A stretch of 51,337 nucleotides of DNA from Oscillibacter sp. CAG:241 (GTDB lineage: Bacteria; Bacillota; Clostridia; Oscillospirales; Oscillospiraceae). A program made the translations under genes and the position numbers. The notes below the pieces were generated by a model. It saw only the letters and a program-made list of their open reading frames with translations. It was not told the origin of the DNA and made no database searches. The stretch covers positions 22,042 through 73,378 of the forward strand of contig FR884073.1 of the NCBI GenBank assembly GCA_000435975.1, given 5' to 3'. Below, one piece after another: positions 40,383 through 49,700 of this stretch. Position 1 is the stretch's first letter. Each line of letters opens with the position of its first letter.

Positions 40383-41954
40383 TCAGGTCCGCAGCTTGAA
40401 GGTCCTGGGGGCCAGGTGATAGGCCAGCAGCAGAGCCGCAGCCACATACACGGCGGCAAAGAGGACCACACCCACGCCGAAGGCGGTGGAGCCGCGGACA
40501 TTGGCGGAGATCAGGTAGCACACAACGTAGGTCAGACCGGTGATGATCCGATAGGCATAGCTGGTGTTCTCCAAGCCCGCGGTGTAGGGCTGGAGCAGGT
40601 AGTACAGCACCAGATAGTGTACCGAGAAGAACACGGACATGGCCAGAATGGACAGGGCCAGCACCGCATAGTCCAATGGCGTGTCCGTGCCGCCGCTGCA
40701 CAGCAGCAGCAGAGGAAGCCCCAGAGCGATAACGGTGGTGGGCAGCAGATTGATGGCTGTCAGCGATTTCAGCCGGGCCGTGAAAATCCCCAGGATCACC
40801 CGGGGCTGCCGGTAAAACCGGTAGCACAGCATGCTGCGGTCGCAGTTGAAGAACAGGGCCCGGGTCACGGTATTGCCGCGATTGATGAAGTACATAAGCA
40901 GCAGCATGCCGGGCAGGGCCTGGACCACCAGTCCATTGACAGCGGCCGCCGCAGCAGGGGAGATCAGACACGCGGCGCAGCCTGCCGCCAGCACTACAGC
41001 GGCAATGACGGCGGTCCGCCGGGCGGGACGCATCAGCAGCCGCCTGTTCCGGCGCATGAACAGCTCGTTGAACCGGGCACAGCCGGTTTTGCGGCTTTCG
41101 GGGCCGCTGTCCAGGGTGAGCTTGCTCCGATACTGAGCCTGGGTTTCCTTGGCGGCAGGATCGGTATCGCCTGTCAGCAGGGCCAGGTTATCCGGTGTGA
41201 AGATGCGGCGGTATAGCTGACGGAAGGAGGGGAAGCGCACCAGAACACAGGCGCCCCACGCTCCGCAGGAGGAGAAAAGCCCACAGGCGGCATACGCCGC
41301 TCCGCTGGGGATGGCCCAGCCCAACAGCATGGGCGGCAGATACGCCGCCGCCAGCAGGAGCAGGCCGAGGCCCTGGAGCACCGGGAACCATTTTGCCTCC
41401 CTGGCCAGCCTGCGCCGGCGGGTAAAGTACGCCAGCTCCAGCCCGGCGGCGGTGAGCTTCACGGAGCACACCAGCACCGGCGTCAGCAGGCACAGGACCA
41501 GAGGTGCTTGGAGGGCCAACCGCCCCACCACCAGCGCCGCTGTCAGAAAGCCCATAAAATCCTTCAGCAGCGTATACCCGTATGCCGACAGAGCATAGCG
41601 CCGGGCATCCATCCGCAGAAGAAACACGGCGTAATAGACGTCCTGCTCCGCGTCCAGGAGCTTGCTGTTGAAAATGCCGCCGATAAGCGTCAGAAACAGC
41701 AGCGGGTGGCCGTACAGCCCCGCAGGCGGTTCGGACGGGAACAGCAGCAGGGGGGCGGCAAAGAACGCCGCCATATACAGGAGCTTTCCCAGCAGCAGCC
41801 CCAGCAGCTCCCGCAGGATGGCCAGCACCAGGCCCAGGGTCTTGGCGAAGCCGCTTTCATAGGACAGGCTCAGAAAGCGCAGCCGGTACAGAATGCCGTT
41901 GACCCGATAGGCCATGTGCAGCCGCAGCTGTAAAACCAGGGTGTCAAACCACAT
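40383..41954 (-). CDS. ABC transporter permease, large, unknown substrate
   Basis: A 523-residue membrane protein with about twelve hydrophobic segments and a hydrophilic loop around residues 255-310. It follows the ATPase gene with an 11-base overlap (stop of one inside the start of the other) and so is its membrane partner. I recognise the general form of ABC-2-like or uncharacterised permeases of Clostridia but no named family. An exporter is more likely than an importer, as no binding protein is nearby. It is the last gene of the leftward operon. Confidence 0.85.
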   Translation of the reverse strand: MWFDTLVLQLRLHMAYRVNGILYRLRFLSLSYESGFAKTLGLVLAILRELLGLLLGKLLYMAAFFAAPLLLFPSEPPAGLYGHPLLFLTLIGGIFNSKLLDAEQDVYYAVFLLRMDARRYALSAYGYTLLKDFMGFLTAALVVGRLALQAPLVLCLLTPVLVCSVKLTAAGLELAYFTRRRRLAREAKWFPVLQGLGLLLLAAAYLPPMLLGWAIPSGAAYAACGLFSSCGAWGACVLVRFPSFRQLYRRIFTPDNLALLTGDTDPAAKETQAQYRSKLTLDSGPESRKTGCARFNELFMRRNRRLLMRPARRTAVIAAVVLAAGCAACLISPAAAAAVNGLVVQALPGMLLLMYFINRGNTVTRALFFNCDRSMLCYRFYRQPRVILGIFTARLKSLTAINLLPTTVIALGLPLLLLCSGGTDTPLDYAVLALSILAMSVFFSVHYLVLYYLLQPYTAGLENTSYAYRIITGLTYVVCYLISANVRGSTAFGVGVVLFAAVYVAAALLLAYHLAPRTFKLRT

Positions 41955-42663
41955 CCGGCTTCTCCTTCAGGGCGGCGATGATGCGGTCCTTATATGCCTC
42001 GTCGGCCAGGTCCTCCCGCCGTACCTCCTGCAGGACCCCATGGTGCAGGATGACGATGTCGTCGCACAGGTCCAGGGCCAGGTCCATGATGTGGGTGGAC
42101 AGCAGGATGATGTGCTGACCCTTGATGCGCCGCAGCAGAGCCTTCATCTCGTCGGCCACCACCACGTCGAAGGACGTCAGCGGCTCATCCAGCAGCAGCA
42201 CGGTGGGATCTGCCATAATGTTCACCAGCATCTGCATTTTGTTTTTCATGCCGTGGGAGAAGTCCTTCAGCAGCTTTCCCCGGTCGGCCTCATCAAAGCA
42301 CATGTAGTCCAGATACACATCCGGGGCCTTGGGATAGGGAATCCTGTCCCGGTTGATCTCCAGGAAGAATTGCAGAAATTCCCGGGCGGTGAGAAACTCC
42401 GGCACCACTGGGGTGGACAGCACATAGCCCATGTCGTCTGCGGTGACGGGACGGGGGTTCCCGACGTCGTCCAACAGGTAGAAGGAGCCGCCGTCCCGGG
42501 GCAGATCCTCGTTGAGACAATTGAAAAACGTGGTCTTTCCCGCGCCGTTGCGGCCGATCAGACCGTAGATCTTTCCCTGTTCAAAGGTGAAGGACGCGCC
42601 CCGCAGCACCTCCTGGTCACCGAACCGCTTTTGCAGGTCCTGGACTACCAGCTTCGCGGCCAT
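41944..42663 (-). CDS. ABC transporter ATPase
   Basis: A 239-residue ATPase with Walker A GRNGAGKTT, a Q-loop near MGYVLSTPVV, an atypical signature FSHGMKNKM, Walker B VLLLDEPLTSFD and switch His in LLSTHIMD. It starts at ATG 42663, overlapping the rsfS stop by one base; an upstream in-frame start at 42708 would overlap rsfS deeply and lacks family sequence. The next gene is a large permease. The signature Ser-His-Gly-Met form occurs in other exporters of ABC-2 type. The substrate is unknown. Confidence 0.92.
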   Translation of the reverse strand: MAAKLVVQDLQKRFGDQEVLRGASFTFEQGKIYGLIGRNGAGKTTFFNCLNEDLPRDGGSFYLLDDVGNPRPVTADDMGYVLSTPVVPEFLTAREFLQFFLEINRDRIPYPKAPDVYLDYMCFDEADRGKLLKDFSHGMKNKMQMLVNIMADPTVLLLDEPLTSFDVVVADEMKALLRRIKGQHIILLSTHIMDLALDLCDDIVILHHGVLQEVRREDLADEAYKDRIIAALKEKPDVV

Positions 42664-43022
42664 CAGTCCACGATGCCGGTGAGGTCCAGGGGCTTGCCAT
42701 CGCGCCACAGACGCTCCAGGCCGTAAAACTCCCGGGCCTCGGCGTTAAAGACATGGATGGCGATGCAGCCGTAGTCCAGCAGCACCCAGGTGCCGCCGCG
42801 ATAGCCCTCCCGGTGCAGGGGCTCCTCCTCCGCCTCCTCCCGGAGGACCTTTTCCACATTGTCCACCAGGGCGTTGATCTGGGTATTGGAGGAGCCGGTG
42901 GCGATGACGAAATAGTCCGCCAGGGTAGTCAGGTCGCCGATCTCCAGCACCTGGATCTCCCGGCCCTTTTTGTCGGACAGGGCCCGGGCCGCCATAAGGG
43001 CCAGTTCCTTCGCAGTTTTCAT
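42663..43022 (-). CDS. rsfS: Ribosome silencing factor
   Basis: A 119-residue DUF143/Iojap-family protein that binds L14 and blocks subunit joining when nutrients are low. Key family segments are visible: LEIGDLTTLADYFVIATGSSNTQINAL and GGTWVLLDYGCIAIHVF. The length is standard. It overlaps the NadD-YqeK gene by 4 bases (ATGA), the widespread nadD-yqeK-rsfS order. Confidence 0.97.
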   Translation of the reverse strand: MKTAKELALMAARALSDKKGREIQVLEIGDLTTLADYFVIATGSSNTQINALVDNVEKVLREEAEEEPLHREGYRGGTWVLLDYGCIAIHVFNAEAREFYGLERLWRDGKPLDLTGIVD

Positions 43023-44212
43023 AGATGTTTACCTCTCAATAGATAGTCTCGGGCGTCCAGTGTGTTGTGGTGGATGGGGTTGCCCCATTGCCGCATGTCC
43101 TGGATGCTGTCGTTCAGTGCCGTCAGAAGGCCCCCATCCAGGTCGGCGTGTACCGCCTGGCGCAGATCCTCCACGCCGGGAAAATCCCGGCTGGGCTCGA
43201 TATAGTCCGCCAGATAGATGATCTTTTCCAGCAGGGTCATGTCCGCATGGCCGGTGGTGTGCCAGTAAATGGCCCAATACACGGCATCGTCCACGCCGAA
43301 CACGTCCCGGGCGATGGCCGCCCCGGTTTTGGCATGCAGCAGCTTCAGGGCGTGCCGCTCCAGGTCGTCCAGCCGGATGTGATATTGGGCGCACAGGGCC
43401 AGCTGCCGCTCCATATCCAGCTTCTTGGTGCAGTCGTGGAGCAGGGCGGCCACCCGGGCCTGGGTCTCGTCGGCCCCATACTGCCGGGCCAGGCGGACGG
43501 CCTCCTGCTCCGTGCCCAGCACATGGGGCATGCGCTTGGGCTTCAGATAGCTCAGGGCGATGGGCCGCAGCCGGTCCGGGGTCAGGCGCCGCAGGTCCGT
43601 ATGGACGCCGTACAGCCCCCGGCGCTGGATGTAGCCATACACCGGGTCCGTCACTAGCTCCTGCCCGCCGCCCTGGGCCAGGGCCTGACGCACCTGGGTG
43701 GAGGACAGGTCCAGAACGTGCTCATTGGGAATGATGGCAATATCCGCCCCATAGGTCTCCTCCAGGTGCCGCTTCTGGGCGGCCAGATCGCCGCCGGGCT
43801 GAGGGTGGACCCGGTCAAAGGCCCCGATGTGGGCCAGGGACAGAATGTCCGCCGCATGATACCAGCGCTCCAGGGACAAAAACATATCCGTCCCCATAAG
43901 AAGCCACAGCTCATCCTCCGGATACATCTGCCGCAGCTGCCGCAGGGTATCCACCGTATAGCTGGGGCCGGTGCGGTGCAGCTCGATGTCCAGAGCCTGG
44001 GCCCCGGGGCCCAGCTGGGCGCAGGACAGGGCCGTCATCTCCAGCCGGTCGGCAGGCTCGGCGCTGCCCTGGGGCAGGGCCTTGTGGGGCGGAACGCTGG
44101 CGGGGATCAGCAGCAGACGGTCCAGCCCCAGGACGTCCATAGCCGCCCGGGCCGCCGTTAGGTGGCCCCGGTGGATGGGATTGAAGGTGCCGCCGTAAAT
44201 GCCGATCCTCAT
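43019..44212 (-). CDS. NadD-YqeK fusion: nicotinate-nucleotide adenylyltransferase with HD hydrolase
   Basis: One 397-residue frame joins two proteins that are usually separate neighbours. Residues 1-200 are NadD: the nucleotidyltransferase GGTFNPIHRGH at 7-17 and SSTQVR at 170-175; it makes NaAD for NAD synthesis. Residues about 205-397 are YqeK: His230, the HD pair His259-Asp260, and the HTTGHADMTLLEKIIYLADYIEP segment at 318-340, typical of this metal-dependent family, reported to split symmetrical dinucleoside tetraphosphates. No stop or frameshift is between them. ATG 44212 overlaps the yhbY stop by 4 bases. Fusion of NAD synthesis with Ap4A hydrolysis may be functional or an accident of adjacency. 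Confidence 0.93.
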   Translation of the reverse strand: MRIGIYGGTFNPIHRGHLTAARAAMDVLGLDRLLLIPASVPPHKALPQGSAEPADRLEMTALSCAQLGPGAQALDIELHRTGPSYTVDTLRQLRQMYPEDELWLLMGTDMFLSLERWYHAADILSLAHIGAFDRVHPQPGGDLAAQKRHLEETYGADIAIIPNEHVLDLSSTQVRQALAQGGGQELVTDPVYGYIQRRGLYGVHTDLRRLTPDRLRPIALSYLKPKRMPHVLGTEQEAVRLARQYGADETQARVAALLHDCTKKLDMERQLALCAQYHIRLDDLERHALKLLHAKTGAAIARDVFGVDDAVYWAIYWHTTGHADMTLLEKIIYLADYIEPSRDFPGVEDLRQAVHADLDGGLLTALNDSIQDMRQWGNPIHHNTLDARDYLLRGKHL

Positions 44213-44529
44213 ACGCTGCGCTTCCTGTCTTTTTCCAGCTCGATCTTCCGCTTGTCCTTGTTGTGCTGATAGCGGAAGAGAACGAATTTGCTGCCGATGA
44301 CCTGCACCACCTCGCAGCGGGCGGCTACCTTCAGCTCCTCCGCCGCTTCCCGGGCGGTGTACATGGAGTTTTCCAGCACCCGGCCCTTGATCAGCTCCCG
44401 GGCCTCCAGGGCGTCGTTGACCTGCTTGACCAGGTTGTCGCCGATGCCGTCCTTGCCCACGTGGACGATGGTGTCCAGGTTGGCGGCCATGCCCCGCAGC
44501 TGGGCTCTCTGCTTGCTTGTCAGTTCCAT
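44209..44529 (-). CDS. yhbY: YhbY family RNA-binding protein
   Basis: A 106-residue CRM-domain protein, thought to take part in large ribosomal subunit assembly. The GxxG-type RNA-binding loop is in VHVGKDGIG (about residues 22-30), and the family-like strand VVQVIGSKFVLFRYQ follows. The C-terminus is basic (KDKRKIELEKDRKRSV). The ATGA overlap with the next gene and the 9-base gap from rdgB place it within the operon. Confidence 0.93.
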   Translation of the reverse strand: MELTSKQRAQLRGMAANLDTIVHVGKDGIGDNLVKQVNDALEARELIKGRVLENSMYTAREAAEELKVAARCEVVQVIGSKFVLFRYQHNKDKRKIELEKDRKRSV

Positions 44530-44538
44530 AGATGCTCC

Positions 44539-45129
44539 TCAGTTCTTTTCCAGATAGGTTTTCAGCTCCGCCGCGAAGGCCCGCAGGGCGTTGCCGCGGT
44601 GGCTGATGGCGTTTTTCTCCTCCGGCGTCAGCTGGGCAAAGGTCTTGCGCAGCTCCGGCACGAAAAACACCGGGTCATAGCCGAAGCCGTTGTCCCCCTG
44701 GGGGGCGTAGGCAATGGTGCCGAAGCAGTCCCCGGCGGCGTCCAGCCGGTCCCCATTGGGGAAGCAGCAGACGATGGCCGTGTGGAAATGGGCGGTGCGG
44801 GCCCCGGCACCCCGGAGATTCTCCAGCAGCAGGCGATACCGGGCCTGGTCGCTGTCCACGCCGCCGTAGCGGGCGGAATAGATGCCCGGTGCGCCGTTCA
44901 GCGCGTCCACGCACAGGCCGGAGTCGTCGGCGATGGCGGGCAGACCGCTGGCCTGCATCACAGCCATGGCCTTGATGGCGGCGTTCTCGGCGAAGGTGGT
45001 TCCGTTTTCCTCCGGCTCCAGGTCCAGGCCCACGTCGGACTGGAGGACCACCTCCACCCCCAGCTCACCTAAGATCTCCTGCATTTCCGCCAGCTTCTTG
45101 CGGTTGTGGGATGCCAAAACGAATTTCAT
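44539..45129 (-). CDS. rdgB: XTP/dITP diphosphatase (RdgB/HAM1 family)
   Basis: A 196-residue enzyme that removes non-canonical purine triphosphates before they enter nucleic acids. Motifs: N-terminal VLASHNRKKLAEM, AIADDSGLCVDAL near 70, ARYGG, and the substrate-binding FGYDPVFF and SHRGNALRAF. ATG 45129 overlaps the rph stop in an ATGA junction and has GGGGGAA upstream. A much longer frame to 45732 antisense-like to rph is an artefact. rph-rdgB adjacency is common and sometimes a fusion. Confidence 0.96.
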   Translation of the reverse strand: MKFVLASHNRKKLAEMQEILGELGVEVVLQSDVGLDLEPEENGTTFAENAAIKAMAVMQASGLPAIADDSGLCVDALNGAPGIYSARYGGVDSDQARYRLLLENLRGAGARTAHFHTAIVCCFPNGDRLDAAGDCFGTIAYAPQGDNGFGYDPVFFVPELRKTFAQLTPEEKNAISHRGNALRAFAAELKTYLEKN

Positions 45130-45848
45130 AGAATTTCCCCCAGTATATTTTTCTCCAGCTCGATGAGCCGTGCGTTGCCCTGGGCGCACAGAGCCACCAG
45201 CTCCTGCTGCTCCCGGGGCGTGAAGGCGCGGCCCTCGCCGGTGCCCTGCAGCTCGATGATGCCGCCCTGCTCGTTCATGACGCAGTTCAGATCCACCATG
45301 GCCCGGCTGTCCTCGGAGTATTGCAGGTCCAGCATGGCCACGTTGTCCACGATACCGGCAGAGATACCGGCCACATAGTGACGGATGGGCATGGCCTTCA
45401 CCAGCCCCTGCTCCAGAAGGCCCCGGCAGGCCAGGGCCAGGGCCACGAAGCCCCCGGTAACGGAGGCGGTGCGGGTGCCGCCGTCTCCCTGCAAAACGTC
45501 GCAGTCCACGGTGATGGTGCGCTCGCCCAGGCGGCGCATATCCACCGCCGCCCGGAGGCTGCGGCCGATAAGCCGCTGGATCTCCGCGCTGCGGCCGGAC
45601 AGCTTCAGCTTGTCCACGTCCCGGCGGGACCGCTCCCGGTTGGCCCGGGGCAGCATGGAATACTCCGCCGTCACCCAGCCGCAGCCCGGGCGCACATGGG
45701 GCGGCACCCGGTCCTCCACCGAGGCGTTGCACAGCACCACCGTGTCGCCGCAGCGGATCAGGGCGCTGCCCTCGGCAAATTTGATAAAGCCGGTGGTGAT
45801 CTCCACCGGGCGGCTCTCGCCGCAGGATCTTCCGTCAGCGCGGATCAT
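45126..45848 (-). CDS. rph: Ribonuclease PH
   Basis: A 240-residue phosphorolytic 3' exoribonuclease that trims tRNA and other RNAs. The family pattern is clear: RADGR near the N-terminus, RRDVDKLKLSGRSAEIQRLIGRSLRAAVD, the phosphate-binding GDGGTRTASVTGG and a C-terminal QGTGEGRAF. ATG 45848 is preferred over one five codons upstream because GGGAGGG precedes it. It follows ftsY, leaving a short gap, and overlaps rdgB. Confidence 0.97.
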   Translation of the reverse strand: MIRADGRSCGESRPVEITTGFIKFAEGSALIRCGDTVVLCNASVEDRVPPHVRPGCGWVTAEYSMLPRANRERSRRDVDKLKLSGRSAEIQRLIGRSLRAAVDMRRLGERTITVDCDVLQGDGGTRTASVTGGFVALALACRGLLEQGLVKAMPIRHYVAGISAGIVDNVAMLDLQYSEDSRAMVDLNCVMNEQGGIIELQGTGEGRAFTPREQQELVALCAQGNARLIELEKNILGEIL

Positions 45849-45862
45849 GGTCGTCCCTCCCA

Positions 45863-46732
45863 TCAGAACAGGTCGCTCACAAATTCCTTGGCGTCAAAGG
45901 GGGCCAGGTCGCCGATCCCCTCGCCCAGGCCCACGAACTTCACCGGCACCTGCAGCTCCTGGGCAATGGCGATGACGATGCCGCCCTTGGCGGTGCCGTC
46001 CAGCTTCGTCAGCACGATTCCCGTCAGCCCCGCTGTCTCCTTGAACTGCCGGGCCTGGATGAGTCCGTTTTGTCCGGTGGTGGCATCCAGCACCAGCAGG
46101 GTCTCCTTGGCGGCGCCGGGCAGCTCCCGGTCGATGATTTTCCGGAGCTTGGCCAGCTCCTTCATGAGGTTCGCCTTGTTGTGCAGGCGTCCGGCGGTAT
46201 CCACCAGCACCACGTCGCTGCGGCGGGCCTTGGCGGCAGCCAGGGCGTCGAACAGCACGGCGCCGGGGTCCGCGCCCTCGTTCTGGCGGACGATGTCCAC
46301 CCCGGCCCGGTCCGCCCAGATCTCCAGCTGGTCGGCGGCGGCAGCCCGGAAGGTATCGCCTGCGCACAGCAGCACCTTTTTACCCTGCTTTTTCAGCTGA
46401 TGGGCCATTTTGCCGATGGACGTGGTCTTGCCCACGCCATTGACGCCGATGACCAGAATGACGCTGGGCTGGGTGGACAGGTCCAGGCGGCTGTCGCCCA
46501 CCTCCAGCTTTTCCGCCAGGATATCCCGCAGAGCGCCCTTTACCTGGTCCGCCGTCAGCAGACGGTCGTCATAGGCCCGGCGGCGCAGCTTCTCCGTGGC
46601 ATCCAGGGCCACGTCCATGCCCACATCCGCCAGGATCAGGGATTCCTCCAGCCGGTCGTAAAAATCGTCGTCCAGAGAGTCGAAGGACATGGGCGCAAAC
46701 CATGCGTCCCGGAATTTTTTGAACAGTCCCAT
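45863..46732 (-). CDS. ftsY: Signal recognition particle receptor FtsY
   Basis: A 289-residue SRP-family GTPase that docks ribosome-SRP complexes at the membrane. NG-domain motifs are complete: G1 GVNGVGKTT at 96-104, the insertion-box DTFRAAAADQL, G3 DTAGR, G4 TKLDG and G5-like GLGEG. The acidic A domain of the E. coli protein is missing, as in other Firmicutes, so membrane contact relies on the N-terminal amphipathic MGLFKKFRDAWF segment. ATG 46732 is 12 bases after the smc stop. Confidence 0.98.
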   Translation of the reverse strand: MGLFKKFRDAWFAPMSFDSLDDDFYDRLEESLILADVGMDVALDATEKLRRRAYDDRLLTADQVKGALRDILAEKLEVGDSRLDLSTQPSVILVIGVNGVGKTTSIGKMAHQLKKQGKKVLLCAGDTFRAAAADQLEIWADRAGVDIVRQNEGADPGAVLFDALAAAKARRSDVVLVDTAGRLHNKANLMKELAKLRKIIDRELPGAAKETLLVLDATTGQNGLIQARQFKETAGLTGIVLTKLDGTAKGGIVIAIAQELQVPVKFVGLGEGIGDLAPFDAKEFVSDLF

Positions 46733-46744
46733 AGTCGTATCTCC

Positions 46745-49700
46745 TTACTTTATATTCAGCTCTTTTGCCATGTCGTTGAGGTTGATGGTGAGGATGCGGC
46801 TGACACCCCGCTCCTGCATGGTCACGCCGTACAGCACGTCGGCCTCCTCCATGGTGCCCCGCCGGTGGGTGATGACGATGAACTGGGTTTTTCCGGCGAT
46901 GCGGCGCATATAGCGGGCGTAGCGCACCACGTTGGCCTCGTCCAGGGCGGCCTCGATCTCGTCCATCACGCAGAAGGGCGTGGGGTGGACCTTGAGAATG
47001 GCAAAGTACAGGGCGATGGCCACGAAGGCCTTTTCGCCGCCGGACAGCAGCGTAATGGTTTTCAGCTGCTTGCCCGGGGGCTGCACCTTGATCTCGATGC
47101 CGCAGTTGAGGATGTCTCTTTCGTCCTCCAGCTCCAGCCGGGCCTTGCCGCCGCCGAACAGCTCCAGAAACGTCTCCTGGAAGCTGTCGTTCAGGAGCTT
47201 GAACTGCCGCGCAAAGATCTCTGTCATCTGCCGGGTCAGCTGGTCGATAACGCCGGTAAGCTCCCCCTTGGCCTGCTCCACGTCTGCCCGCTGGTCGGAC
47301 AGATAGGTGTAGCGCCCGTTGACCCGGTCATACTCCTCAATGGCCCCGATGTTGGGGGTGCCCAGGGCCTTGATGGCCCGATTCAGCTCGCCGATGCGGC
47401 GGGTGGCCTTGGGAACGCTCTCCAGCTCCACCCGCTGGGCCTGGGCCTCGGAATGGCTCAGCTCATACCGCTCCCACAGCTTGTCCAGGATGGTTTTCTC
47501 CTCCATGGCGGCGGCGCTGCGCTGCTGCTCCAGACGGGACAGCTCCCCCTGGGCGGCAAGAACGGCGTCGTTGCGGCTCTGGGTCTCCCGGTTCAGGGCG
47601 GTGCGCTGCTGCTCCAGGGTCAGCTTTTCCTGCTGGAGTCCCTGCAGCCGGGTGCGCAGCTCCTCCGCCTGACGGTGCAGGGCCTCTGCCCGGGCCCGGT
47701 GGTCCGTGATCTGGTCCTGAGACTGGGCCAGGTCCTCCATCAGCTGGCGGCGCAGGTCCTCCCGGCCGCGGCAGTCGCCGGCCAGGTCCTCCATCAGCTG
47801 CCGCAGGTCCTCCAGGCGGCTCTGGGCGCCCTGACGCTCGGCAGCCAGGGCGGCCTGCTGCTCTTTGCGGCGGGCGATCTCGTCGGAGATGCCGCCGGTT
47901 TTCGTCTGCAATTCGCTCTGTCCGGCCAGACGCTCCTGGGCCTGCTGCCGCAGCTGGGCGGCCCGGTCCTCCTGGCGCCGGATCTCCTGCTCCGCAGTCT
48001 GACGCCGGGCGGCGCAGTCCGCCGTCTGGCGGGTCAGCTGCTGATTTTCCGTATCCAATGCCCGCAGCGTCTCCTCTAGAGACTCCCGCAGACTATCGTA
48101 GTGCTGCTCCCGGGTCTCCAGTGCCAGAACCTGCTGCTGTGCGGCCCGGTGCTGATCCTGGGCCACGTCCAGCTCATACTGGGCCTTTTGCAGGTCCCGG
48201 CCTAGGTCCTCCGCCCGGCGGGCGGCCTCGGCCAGAGACGATTTCAGGCTCCCCAGCTGCTCCCGCAGCCCCGCCAGTTCACTGGCCCGGGACAGGACGC
48301 CCGCGCTGCGGCTGACGCTGCCGCCGGTCATGGAGCCGCCCCGGTTGATGACCTGGCCGTCCAGGGTGACGATGCGGAACCGGTTCTGATACCGCCGCGC
48401 CATATTCACGCCGCAGTCCAGATCCTCCACCACCACGGTGCGGCCCAGCAGATTCTGGAAAATGCCGTCGTACTGGGGATCATACGTCACCAGCTGGGAC
48501 GCGATGCCCACAAAGCCGTACTCCTGGGAGAGCCTGGGCTCCCGGAGCATGTCGCCCCGGATGGCGCTCATGGGCAGGAAGGTGGCCCGGCCTGCGTCCC
48601 GGCGCTTTAAGAAGGAGATGGCCTCCTTGGCGTCGGTGTCCCGGTCCACCACAATGTTCTGCAAGGCCGCTCCCAAGGCGATCTCCAGGGCCACGGTGTA
48701 TTGGGGCTGGGTGCTCACCAGGCTGGCCACAGGCCCCCGGATACCGGACAGAGTGCTCCGGTCCGCCGCCTGCATGACGGCCTTCACCGCCCGGGAAAAG
48801 CCCTCGTATTCCTTCTCCATCTCCGTCAGCAGACGGATGCGGTCCTCCATGGCGTTGGCCTGGCGGCGCAGCTGATCCGCCTGCTGGGCGGCCTCCTGGG
48901 CCCGGCGGCGTCTGCCCTCCATCTTCAGGCTGTGGCCCTGGATGATGTTGGCCGCAGCCTGTTGGTCCTCCCGGGCGGCATCCAGGGCGGCGTTATTCTC
49001 TGCCGCCTCCCGGCGGCACTGGTCCAGTTTCTCGTTGGCGGCGGCGCTGTCGGCGGCGATGGCCGTCTGCCGGGCCTGGGCCTGGGCGTCGGTGGCGTCC
49101 AGGGCGGCCAGCTCCGTGCGCCCCTGAGCGGCGGCGGCTACGGCCAGGGTCTCCTGGGCCCGCAGAGCCTCCGCCTCCTGCTGGGCGCTTCCGGCACTCT
49201 GGGCCAGCTGCCGGAGACTTTCCATCAGCGCTGACAGATCGCTGCCCAGGTCCTCTGTCTCCCGGTCGATCCGGGCCATGCGGTCCGTCAGGGCGTCGGC
49301 CTGCTCCTGGAGATTTCCGGCCCGCTGCTGGGTGTCTGCCAGCTCCCGGTCCAGCCGCTCCAGGGTCTGCCGGTCGTGGGACAGGCTGTTTTCCAGCACG
49401 GCGATGGCGGAGCTCTCCTGCTGGGCCTGGGCGTCGATACCGGACGCCTGTCCCCGCAGCTCCTCGGCCCGGACGTCGTTGGCCTGGATCTTTGCCAGAC
49501 TTTCCTCCCCGGCGGCATATACCGCGTCCAGGGCATCCTGGGCCCGCTGGCGGTCCTCCTGGGCCGTGCGCAGGTCGGCCTCCAGCTTCAGCGCCCCGGC
49601 CCGCAGGGCCTGAAGATTCTCCAGCCACACGGAGATCTCCAGTACCCGCAGCTCGTCCCGCAGCACCAGATATTTCTTCGCTGTTTCCGCCTGCTGGCGC

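Noticed and set aside
45130..45732. N-terminal extension of rdgB to 45732
   Set aside because: It runs through rph in another frame and is Gly/Arg-rich; the HAM1 family starts at 45129.
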